In this document: in pieces, positions 6,332 through 11,062 of the stretch
How the letters are laid out: the number at the start of each line of letters is the position of its first letter
Numbering within the stretch: the stretch's first letter is position 1
Assembly (NCBI GenBank): GCA_964589415.1
Contig: CAZPRQ010000038.1
Span: 1 to 11,502, forward strand
Source of the DNA: CAZPRQ01 sp964589415
GTDB taxonomy: Bacteria > Patescibacteriota > Doudnabacteria > UBA920
DNA length: 11,502 nt
Reading direction: 5' to 3'
The notes under the pieces: generated by a model
What the model was told of the DNA's origin: nothing
The model's database searches: none
The model's input: the letters and a program-made list of their open reading frames with translations, nothing else
Position numbers and translations under genes: made by a program

Positions 6332-7206
6332 GTTGTTTTAGATTCAATTTCTTCTTCATTTTTTTCTTCTTCATTAGCATCGCTTTCTTTTTCGTATTCT
6401 TCTTCCGCGTCCTCACTGTCCCAGTTTATGGTGGCCTGTGGGTTTGAAGTTTGTTCCACTGTGATCTGTTCATTTGGATCCGGGACCTTTGTTTCATTGG
6501 GAGAGCTGTCGTATTGCCTAATGACAATGTCCGTAAAAAGCGCTTCTTGGTTTACGCTGAACATGCGTTGTTTAATTAGCTCTAAAAGGGCTAAAAAAGT
6601 AATTATCATTTCCGATTTGTTTTTCGCGGTCTTGAGTAAGTCGGAAAGCTTGGTCTCGACCTGTTTAGATAAATGGTCTCTTAAGTGGTCAATTTTTTCC
6701 TGAATGCTTATAGCCTCTTTTATTTTAGCTTTTGGCAGGCTGTCCAGCTCCTTTAGCCCCCTTAACACATTTAAAATTTTGGCATTCAATACCTCGGGGT
6801 TTACGGAAGAGTCGGGGAAGAAGCTTATTTTTTCTTCAAAAGAAAGTATTCGCGTAAAGCTTTGTTTTCTGCGGTTATCAAGCTTGTGCAAATGCTTGGC
6901 GACTTCTTTAAATTGTTTATAGAGCAAAAGTTTGGATTCCAAATCCAAACCCGCATCCTCTTCTTCGGGTTCCAGTTCCAAAGTGGGGAGTATGGCTTTG
7001 GACTTAATGACCAAAAGTTTTGCCGCAATGGATAAATAGTCAGCTAAAACCGTGGGGTCAATTTTATCCAGCTGCTTAATATGAAGTAAAAACTGTTCCG
7101 TAACTTCGGCCAGGGCAATGGTGGTAATATCTAACTGCCTTTGCTCTATGAGCGAGAGCAGGAGGTCTAATGGGCCTTCGAATTGGGAGACTTTGGTATG
7201 AAGCAT
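6328..7206 (-). CDS. scpA: Segregation and condensation protein A (kleisin)
   Basis: ScpA is the kleisin that bridges the two heads of the SMC dimer and recruits ScpB. The N-terminal signature FEGPLDLLLSLIEQRQLDI (residues 9-27) and the helix ADYLSIAAKLLVIKSKAIL (about 55-73) are diagnostic. A middle helical region (about 90-170) and a C-terminal winged-helix part with ITFLALLELIKQRMFSVNQE (about 201-220) follow. The 292-residue length is a little above the usual 240-260 because of a strongly acidic C-terminal tail of about 45 residues rich in Glu and Asp. The ATG at 7206 gives the normal family start. It is the first gene of the scpA - membrane protein - scpB operon; the ACGGAT repeats and the GIY-YIG element lie directly upstream, so its promoter must lie within or beyond them. 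Confidence 0.93.
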   Translation of the reverse strand: MLHTKVSQFEGPLDLLLSLIEQRQLDITTIALAEVTEQFLLHIKQLDKIDPTVLADYLSIAAKLLVIKSKAILPTLELEPEEEDAGLDLESKLLLYKQFKEVAKHLHKLDNRRKQSFTRILSFEEKISFFPDSSVNPEVLNAKILNVLRGLKELDSLPKAKIKEAISIQEKIDHLRDHLSKQVETKLSDLLKTAKNKSEMIITFLALLELIKQRMFSVNQEALFTDIVIRQYDSSPNETKVPDPNEQITVEQTSNPQATINWDSEDAEEEYEKESDANEEEKNEEEIESKTT

Positions 7207-7213
7207 GGGAGAA

Positions 7214-7250
7214 ACGGATAGACACGGATAAATTACGGATTAACACGGAT
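7214..7250. repeat. ACGGAT repeats at helical-turn spacing
   Basis: ACGGAT occurs at 7214, 7224, 7235 and 7245, at steps of 10, 11 and 10 bases, starting 8 bases upstream of the scpA start codon. The intervening bases are A/T-rich. The spacing puts each copy on the same face of the DNA helix. Confidence 0.7.
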
Positions 7251-7266
7251 GCGGGATTTTTTTGTT

Positions 7267-7296
7267 TGTCATCCCGCACCCCGATGCGGGATCCAG
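7267..7296 (+). repeat. Palindromic unit, left of the GIY-YIG gene
   Basis: A 30-base unit with ends TGTCATCCCG and CGGGATCCAG. ATCCCGCA (7271-7278) pairs with TGCGGGAT (7285-7292) around a 6-base loop. It ends 4 bases from the nuclease stop codon and might also act in 3' end formation, although no T-run follows. Confidence 0.8.
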
Positions 7297-7300
7297 ATTA

Positions 7301-7603
7301 TTAGATTAGTTTGTTATATAAATCTTTCCATTCTGGATTTTGTCTTTCAATTAATTCCAATTTCCATTGCCTTTTCCATTTTTTTAGTTGCTTTTCTTTT
7401 TCTAGCGCAGCCATTACTTCATTAGTCTGTTCATAGTATACCAAATTATGGCATTTGTATTTTTTTGTGAACCCATCGGCCGCGTCATTTTTATGTTGCC
7501 AAGCGCGTTTTATTAAATCGTTTGTAACGCCCACGTATAGGGTGCCGTTCCTTTTGTTGGCCATAATATAAACATAGTAAGTTTTCAGATTTTCGTATTT
7601 CAT
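7301..7603 (-). CDS. Small GIY-YIG endonuclease-domain protein
   Basis: From ATG 7603 the product is 100 residues and consists of one GIY-YIG nuclease domain: YVYIM (10-14) stands for GIY, LYVGVT (22-27) for YIG. The catalytic Arg is Arg33 in LIKRAWQH, and the metal-binding Glu is Glu70 in EKEKQLKKW. A GTG at 7615 would add four residues, but the ATG gives the normal start of this UvrC-like small family. These proteins make single-strand or double-strand cuts; most stand-alone members have no assigned role. The gene is boxed between inverted palindromic units (7267-7296 and 7623-7653), which suggests that the nuclease acts on those repeats, as transposases do at REP sequences. That link is inference from this window plus the empty repeat pair at 765-947. 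All catalytic residues are present. Confidence 0.88.
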   Translation of the reverse strand: MKYENLKTYYVYIMANKRNGTLYVGVTNDLIKRAWQHKNDAADGFTKKYKCHNLVYYEQTNEVMAALEKEKQLKKWKRQWKLELIERQNPEWKDLYNKLI

Positions 7604-7622
7604 GGATCTGATCACTTGGATA

Positions 7623-7653
7623 CTGGATTCCGGCTCTAAAGACCGGAATGACA
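7623..7653 (-). repeat. Palindromic unit, right of the GIY-YIG gene
   Basis: CTGGATTCCGG (7623-7633) and CCGGAATGACA (7643-7653) are the two ends, in reverse orientation to the unit at 7267-7296. ATTCCGG pairs with CCGGAAT around a 9-base loop. Confidence 0.8.
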
Positions 7654-7666
7654 GACAGGGGACATG

Positions 7667-7737
7667 CTGGATCCCGGATCTCGGATGTCATGCCTACGGC
7701 AGATCTACCGAAGGTATGACACTCGTCCGGGATGACA
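7667..7737 (-). repeat. Second right-hand palindromic unit with a nested hairpin
   Basis: CTGGATCCCGG (7667-7677) and CCGGGATGACA (7727-7737) are the ends. The interior holds a second palindrome, TGTCATGCCTACGG (7686-7699) against CCGAAGGTATGACA (7708-7721), with 13 of 14 positions paired counting one G-T. A repeat unit may have inserted into another. Confidence 0.75.
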
Positions 7738-7774
7738 AATGGAAAGTGGTTAAGGGAGGGACTAACAAATATGT

Positions 7775-8365
7775 TCATCGGTTTTTTTTGGCGAACATTC
7801 CCTTTATTGGCTGTGTGAGCCGCTCAAAATCTTTTAAACTCAATTCCACGCTATGGGTAAAAGAGCCGGCGGAGGCTATCATTTTTTTACTTTTGGCCAT
7901 GCCTTTGTCGAGCAGCGTCTGAATTTTATATTGACTGCCAAAAGGGTGCAGGAGTCCCACTTTTGTTTTAAGGTGCTTTAAAATATCTTTTTCACTGGCA
8001 ATGGAAACTTTCTTGGCCTTTAAAGCCTTTTTAATTCCGGCCAAATCTAGGTATTTGCCGGCAGGCAGCACAATCAGCACCCACGAAAGAGAGGATGACC
8101 CTCTCGCGGCGAGAGGGTCATCCTCTCGGGAATTTCCATCAACTTTTACCAAAACCACCTTGGCAATTTCGCCAAGCTTCTTTTTGGTTGTTTGGCCCAC
8201 GTCGTGCGCTGTATAAACAACCTTATGTTCCAAAACATTATACTTAACCTTTGCCGCGTCTAGGAGTTTGGTGATTTGGTTTTGTAATTTTTTTCCGCCA
8301 AAAGCGGATCCGCCTAAATACCCTTTAGAGCTTTTGGCGGAGGTTTTTTTGGATATTTTTTTCAT
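7775..8365 (-). CDS. YbaK/ProX-type aminoacyl-tRNA editing domain protein
   Basis: The 196-residue protein carries the YbaK domain, which hydrolyses mischarged tRNAs such as Cys- or Ala-tRNA(Pro). Visible family features are NVLEHKVVYTAHDVGQTTKK (43-62), the strand KKLGEIAKVVLVKVDG (62-77) with its conserved Lys in VLVKVDG, VLIVLPAGKYLDL (96-108), and a C-terminal GLLHPFG and SFTHSVELS. Free-standing members are about 150-165 residues. The excess here comes from a Lys/Ser/Gly-rich N-terminus of 25 residues and from an in-frame palindrome (8089-8127) that adds about 13-16 residues (NSREDDPLAARGSSSLS, 78-94) in the turn between two core strands. Both extra pieces are DNA palindromes. The frame is open throughout, so the gene is probably still expressed. 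The exact tRNA substrate cannot be told. Confidence 0.85.
   Translation of the reverse strand: MKKISKKTSAKSSKGYLGGSAFGGKKLQNQITKLLDAAKVKYNVLEHKVVYTAHDVGQTTKKKLGEIAKVVLVKVDGNSREDDPLAARGSSSLSWVLIVLPAGKYLDLAGIKKALKAKKVSIASEKDILKHLKTKVGLLHPFGSQYKIQTLLDKGMAKSKKMIASAGSFTHSVELSLKDFERLTQPIKGMFAKKNR
8089..8127. repeat. Perfect 18-pair palindrome inside the ybaK-like frame
   Basis: GAGAGGATGACCCTCTCG (8089-8106) is followed by CGG and then its exact reverse complement (8110-8127). The 39 bases equal 13 codons and keep the frame; they encode the REDDPLAARGSSS segment that the YbaK family normally lacks. In the messenger this would form a very stable hairpin. Confidence 0.9.
8295..8340. repeat. 11-pair inverted repeat near the start of the ybaK-like gene
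   Basis: CCGCCAAAAGC (8295-8305) and GCTTTTGGCGG (8330-8340) are perfect reverse complements with a 24-base centre. They cover residues 9-24 of the N-terminal extension (SAKSSKGYLGGSAFGG), so this extension may also derive from a palindromic insert. Confidence 0.6.
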
Positions 8366-8373
8366 ACTAATGC

Positions 8374-8459
8374 TTCTACTAAATACGAAAGAGTACTAAT
8401 CTACTAAATCTAACAACATTAATTGGTTTAGTAGTTTAGTGTTTTTAGTATTTAGTAGA
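8374..8459. repeat. Long imperfect inverted repeat of CTACTAAATAC words
   Basis: TCTACTAAATAC (8375-8386) pairs perfectly with GTATTTAGTAGA (8448-8459). Inside, TACTAATCTACTAAATC (8394-8410) pairs with 8425-8441 at 14 of 17 positions. It fills most of the gap between ybaK and the end of aspS. No gene is visible from 8366 to 8586. Confidence 0.75.
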
Positions 8460-8506
8460 GAATTATTTTGTTTAATTTTTAGGATTATGGAACAAATGGG
8501 TCAAAT

Positions 8507-8540
8507 AAGTCGTATAAGACTGATATGTCGTATAAGACTT
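8507..8540. repeat. Paired GTCGTATAAGAC repeat with T-run
   Basis: AAGTCGTATAAGAC (8507-8520) and GTCGTATAAGACTT (8527-8540) form both a direct repeat of 12 bases and a hairpin with 12 of 14 pairs around a 6-base loop, followed on the plus strand by ATTTTTTTT. No plus-strand gene precedes it, so a terminator role is doubtful; for aspS on the minus strand there is no T-run. Confidence 0.6.
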
Positions 8541-8558
8541 ATTTTTTTTGGCAAATTG

Positions 8559-8580
8559 ATCCCTCGGATGCACTCGGGAT
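8559..8580. repeat. Small ATCCC/GGGAT hairpin after aspS
   Basis: ATCCC (8559-8563) and GGGAT (8576-8580) flank a 12-base centre, 7 bases beyond the aspS stop codon. It resembles the ends of the ATCCCGG palindromes elsewhere in the window, but it is short and could be chance. Confidence 0.3.
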
Positions 8581-8586
8581 GGACCG

Positions 8587-10437
8587 CTATAATTTCTTTT
8601 TAGGGAGGTCCAATTTTATATGCAGTTCCTTAAGTTGTTTTTCTTCCACCTCGCTTGGGGCGGACATCATGGCGTCTTCGGCCGAGCCGTTTTTGGGGAA
8701 GGCAATTACTTCTCTTATGTTCGGTTCGTTTTCAAGTAGCATTAATAATCGGTCAATTCCCGGGGCAAAACCGCCGTGCGGCGGCGCTCCGTATTCAAAG
8801 GCTCTTATCATCGCTCCAAATTTGGCATCCACTGTTTCTTTATTATAGCCCACAATTTCAAAGGCCTTGTACATTATGTCGGGGTTGTAGTTCCTTATGG
8901 CGCCGCTTGAGAGTTCCAGTCCGTTCGCAATAATGTCGTATTGGTAAGCTTTTATAGTAAGCGGGTCTTGGCTGTTTAGCGCTTCTAGTCCGCCTTGAGG
9001 CATAGAAAAAGGGTTGTGCATAAAATCAACTTTCTTTTCCGTGTCGCTGTATTCATACATTGGGAAGTCGGTGATCCATGCCCAAGCCATAATAGACGGG
9101 TCTTTAAGTCCGAATGTGTCGCCTAATTTGTCTCTTAATTTGCCCAATACTTTATTAACGATTTTTCTGTCGTCCGCGCCAAAGAAAATAATGTCACCGG
9201 GAGCAGCGTGAGTTTTGGAAATAATGGCAGATAATTCGTCCTCAGATAAAAATTTGAGTATTGGGGAACGAAACCTCTCCTGCCCTTCGGGCACCCTCCC
9301 CTCGCCAGGGGAGGGCTTGCTTACAGGGTTCGCGGATTCTTCATTATTGTAAACTATATAAGCCAATCCGCCGGCGCCTTCTTTTTTTACCATTTCGGTT
9401 AACTCATCAATTGCAGATCTCGACAAGCTCGATCCCTGTCGGCAGCAAATGGCTTTAACGCACCCGCCATTTTTTATGGCATTGCCAAATACGCTGAAAC
9501 CAGTTGATCTCAAATCATCAGTTAGTTCAACCAACTCCATCCCGTACCGTAAATCGGGACGGTCAGAGCCGTATTTTTCCATGGCTGTTAAATAGGGAAT
9601 GCGTGGGAAAGGTTTGCTGGCGCATTTTTTCCCTGCGAATTTTTCTGTCAGTTCAATAAATAACGGTTCAAGCTCCTGGAAGACTGTTTCGTCTCTATCC
9701 GCAAACGCGATTTCAAGGTCTAGTTGGTAAAATTCCCCGGGAGAGCGGTCTGCCCTTGGGTCTTCGTCGCGGAAACAAGGGGCGATTTGAAAATATTTTG
9801 GTACACCGCCAACCATGAGTAATTGCTTGAACTGCTGGGGCGCTTGCGGTAGGGCGTAAAATTTTCCCGGGTGCAGGCGCGATGGTACTAGAAAGTCGCG
9901 CGCGCCTTCGGGCGAGGAAGATGTTAAAATGGGAGTCGTTATTTCTATAAAGCCCTGGCCGTCCATCCAGTCCCGAATAAACTTTATCATTTTGTGCCGC
10001 TTGATTAGCATCCTTTGCATTTTTTCCCGGCGCAAATCCAAAAAACGGTATTTTAAACGGATTTCTTCGCCAATGACCTGTTCTTCGCCTCCGCGGCCGT
10101 GAGCCACTTGGAAAGGCAGAGGCTTGCTGGAATTTAGAATTATGAATTTAGAAGTATGAATTTCGACAGTACCAGTCGGAAGATTGGGGTTAACCGTTTC
10201 GGGTGTTCGTTCAATAATTTTGCCTTCTGCTTGGACTACAAATTCATCTCTCACCTTATCGGCCACGGCAAAAGCTTCGGCCTGGTCCGGGTGGATGGCC
10301 AATTGCACAATGCCGGTATGGTCGCGCAAATCAATAAAAATCACGCCGCCATGATCGCGCCGTGAGTTAACCCAGCCGGCAAGATGGACAGTTTGGCCGG
10401 TCTTTGAAGGGGTTTCTAAAGCATGAGTTCTTTGCAT
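8587..10437 (-). CDS. aspS: Aspartyl-tRNA synthetase, bacterial type
   Basis: This class II synthetase charges tRNA(Asp). The 616-residue protein has the N-terminal anticodon-binding OB domain (GWVNSRRDHGGVIFIDLRD, 21-39), motif 1 around FIEITTPIL (163-171), and the flipping-loop region SPEGARDFLVPSR (175-187). Motif 2 is FRDEDPRADR with EFYQLDLE (222-242), a bacterial GAD insertion domain lies at about 290-440, and motif 3 is GGFAPGIDRL (555-564, Arg563). His29 in RRDHGG is the residue type reported for non-discriminating enzymes, which also make Asp-tRNA(Asn). The GAD domain carries an in-frame palindrome (9274-9315) that encodes residues 375-388, PSPGEGRVPEGQER, absent from typical homologues. 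A second small palindrome-like sequence lies at 9416-9434. A promoter and a leader of about 120 bases lie upstream. The identity is certain; the dual specificity is inference. Confidence 0.97.
   Translation of the reverse strand: MQRTHALETPSKTGQTVHLAGWVNSRRDHGGVIFIDLRDHTGIVQLAIHPDQAEAFAVADKVRDEFVVQAEGKIIERTPETVNPNLPTGTVEIHTSKFIILNSSKPLPFQVAHGRGGEEQVIGEEIRLKYRFLDLRREKMQRMLIKRHKMIKFIRDWMDGQGFIEITTPILTSSSPEGARDFLVPSRLHPGKFYALPQAPQQFKQLLMVGGVPKYFQIAPCFRDEDPRADRSPGEFYQLDLEIAFADRDETVFQELEPLFIELTEKFAGKKCASKPFPRIPYLTAMEKYGSDRPDLRYGMELVELTDDLRSTGFSVFGNAIKNGGCVKAICCRQGSSLSRSAIDELTEMVKKEGAGGLAYIVYNNEESANPVSKPSPGEGRVPEGQERFRSPILKFLSEDELSAIISKTHAAPGDIIFFGADDRKIVNKVLGKLRDKLGDTFGLKDPSIMAWAWITDFPMYEYSDTEKKVDFMHNPFSMPQGGLEALNSQDPLTIKAYQYDIIANGLELSSGAIRNYNPDIMYKAFEIVGYNKETVDAKFGAMIRAFEYGAPPHGGFAPGIDRLLMLLENEPNIREVIAFPKNGSAEDAMMSAPSEVEEKQLKELHIKLDLPKKKL
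9274..9315. repeat. Double-hairpin palindromic repeat inside aspS
   Basis: The 42-base element consists of TGCCC/GGGCA (9281-9285 with 9289-9293) and CCCTCCCCT/AGGGGAGGG (9294-9302 with 9307-9315), preceded by CCTCTCC (9274-9280). It spans exactly 14 codons (residues 375-388) and keeps the frame. It is GC-rich against the surrounding coding sequence. Confidence 0.85.
9416..9434. repeat. GATC(T)CGA/TCGATC palindrome-like sequence in aspS
   Basis: GATCTCGA (9416-9423) and TCGATC (9429-9434) pair with one bulged T around CAAGC. It encodes GSSLSR, which also matches the family's LSR motif, so it may be partly a repeat overwriting normal sequence, or chance. Confidence 0.25.
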
Positions 10438-10454
10438 AAATTTTTTGGCCGTTA

Positions 10455-10493
10455 TTCTTGACGATACGCAAGAAATTTCCCGTAAACAGCGGG
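10455..10493 (-). other. Two hairpins in the aspS leader
   Basis: In the minus-strand message CCCG/CGGG (10490-10493 with 10479-10482, 7-base loop) is followed by TTCTTG/CAAGAA (10469-10474 with 10455-10460, 8-base loop), 17 bases before the start codon. No T-run or T-box sequence is present. The role is unknown; the second hairpin may influence ribosome access. Confidence 0.4.
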
Positions 10494-10565
10494 CACGGCA
10501 AGTTATTTATTAAGTAAAAAGCCAAGCGTGTAGGCGCTGCCTAAATTGCTAGCTTTCTTTCTCGT

Positions 10566-10594
10566 ATTTTACCGAATTTGCATCTTTTTAGCAA
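10566..10594 (-). promoter_or_regulatory. aspS: Sigma70-type promoter for aspS
   Basis: On the minus strand the -35 box TTGCTA (10594-10589) and -10 box TAAAAT (10571-10566) are separated by 17 bases. The start of transcription would be near 10558, which gives a leader of about 120 bases before the aspS ATG. Confidence 0.55.
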
Positions 10595-10676
10595 ATAAGA
10601 TAGTGTAATATTATGAGTTTTCATACAGGAGGTAGTATAGTAGTATAGAATAAAAGAATTCGACTCTGACGAGAGC

Positions 10677-10698
10677 AAAAAATGAGGGCTGTCCCTCA
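10677..10698 (-). terminator. Minus-strand terminator upstream of the aspS promoter
   Basis: TGAGGG/CCCTCA (10683-10688 with 10693-10698) has a 4-base loop and, on the minus strand, is followed at once by six T (10682-10677). It would end a minus-strand transcript before the aspS promoter begins. Confidence 0.55.
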
Positions 10699-10751
10699 CG
10701 GCCGGGCTAACGCGCCCACAAGACCTTCAGCACTCGATATAAATACAACGG

Positions 10752-10803
10752 AGCCCCTCCATACCCCTTCAGGGTCATGTTAGTCACATGGAGGGGCTTT
10801 TTT
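10752..10803 (+). terminator. Strong intrinsic terminator, plus strand
   Basis: AGCCCCTCCAT (10752-10762) pairs perfectly with ATGGAGGGGCT (10788-10798), followed by TTTTTT and a second T-rich run. The 25-base apex contains ACCC/GGGT and CATGT/ACATG pairs that compete with each other. No clear gene precedes it on this strand. Confidence 0.75.
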
Positions 10804-10835
10804 ATTTTTAACAAGGATTTATGGCAAGTGCCGTA

Positions 10836-10844
10836 TGATATAAT
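10836..10844 (+). promoter_or_regulatory. Extended -10 promoter upstream of the exonuclease gene
   Basis: TGATATAAT is a perfect extended -10 element. It starts after the terminator at 10752-10803 and would give a leader of about 210 bases, containing the hairpins at 10892-10963, before ATG 11063. Confidence 0.55.
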
Positions 10845-10891
10845 ATAGTAAGAGATTAGATGTTGGCACATTTTCTAATAATAAAGGTTCC

Positions 10892-10963
10892 TCCGAGCAG
10901 AGCCCCGAGGTATTCAAACCTGTATTAACTCCTCGGCTCGGAAAGAGTCCTTAAAGACTCTTT
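10892..10963. repeat. Bulged hairpin followed by a second hairpin
   Basis: TCCGAG (10892-10897) and CCGAGG (10905-10910) pair with the contiguous CCTCGGCTCGGA (10931-10942), leaving a 7-base bulge and a 20-base loop. AAAGAGTC (10942-10949) then pairs with GACTCTTT (10956-10963). Hairpins with a defined bulge are typical of REP and IS200/IS605 ends, but no such transposase is in the window. The remaining part of the 10438-11062 gap holds only the promoters, terminators and possible RNA listed separately. Confidence 0.55.
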
Positions 10964-11062
10964 CACTCGCTCTACGTCGCTAATAAAAAATACTATAAAT
11001 AAAATGCTAAAAAACAAGATCGCTGAATTTTCTATTTTTGCCAAGGGTTTTTGGGGGACGCA

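Larger units (their letters stand above)
7263..7657. mobile_element. Palindrome-flanked GIY-YIG unit ('loaded' element)
   Basis: A compact unit of about 395 bases. The outer ends are inverted repeats: TGTTTGTCATCCCG (7263-7276) and CGGAATGACAGACA (7644-7657) match at 12 of 14 positions. Inside each end lies a complete palindromic unit (7267-7296 and 7623-7653) with its GGATCCAG-type end facing inwards. Between them is only a GIY-YIG nuclease gene, 4 bases from one unit and 19 from the other. The same arrangement without the gene occurs at 765-947. The boundaries and mobility are inferred; no target duplication is evident. Confidence 0.6.
10677..10808. ncRNA. Possible small structured RNA, strand uncertain
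   Basis: This GC-rich island in an AT-rich gap holds three hairpins: TGAGGG/CCCTCA (10683-10698), GGGC/GCCC (10704-10717) and the terminator stem 10752-10798. Read on the minus strand, TTGCCA (10827-10822) and TAAAAA (10804-10799), 17 bases apart, could start an RNA of about 115 bases that ends at the T-run at 10677. Read on the plus strand it would end at 10803. It matches none of the RNA families I know by motif (tmRNA, SRP, 6S, RNase P, common riboswitches). An open frame of 33 codons (10682-10783) crosses it but has no convincing ribosome site. Confidence 0.3.

Noticed and set aside
7214..7737. Clustered repeats considered as a CRISPR array
   Set aside because: The repeats are inverted and unequal, the spacing is not that of a repeat-spacer array, and no cas gene is present.
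8507..8549. Hairpin plus T-run considered as the aspS terminator
   Set aside because: The T-run follows the hairpin only on the plus strand, while aspS is on the minus strand; no plus-strand gene precedes it.
8525..8933. Plus-strand open frames opposite the 3' part of aspS
   Set aside because: They are antisense to a certain gene, and their products match nothing and follow from aspS codon use.
10628..10633. AGGAGG considered as a ribosome site for a hidden plus-strand gene
   Set aside because: No start codon lies at a usable distance downstream; the following TAGTATAG repeats contain in-frame stops.
10682..10783. Open frame of 33 codons (MRAVPHGRANAP...) before the terminator at 10752
   Set aside because: There is no convincing ribosome site, the frame runs through the terminator stem and it resembles no known peptide. 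The structure of the DNA explains the region better.
10885..10970. Hairpin region considered as a tRNA gene
   Set aside because: The stems do not form a cloverleaf; there is a sequence resembling TTCAAA but no acceptor stem or anticodon arm of the right size.
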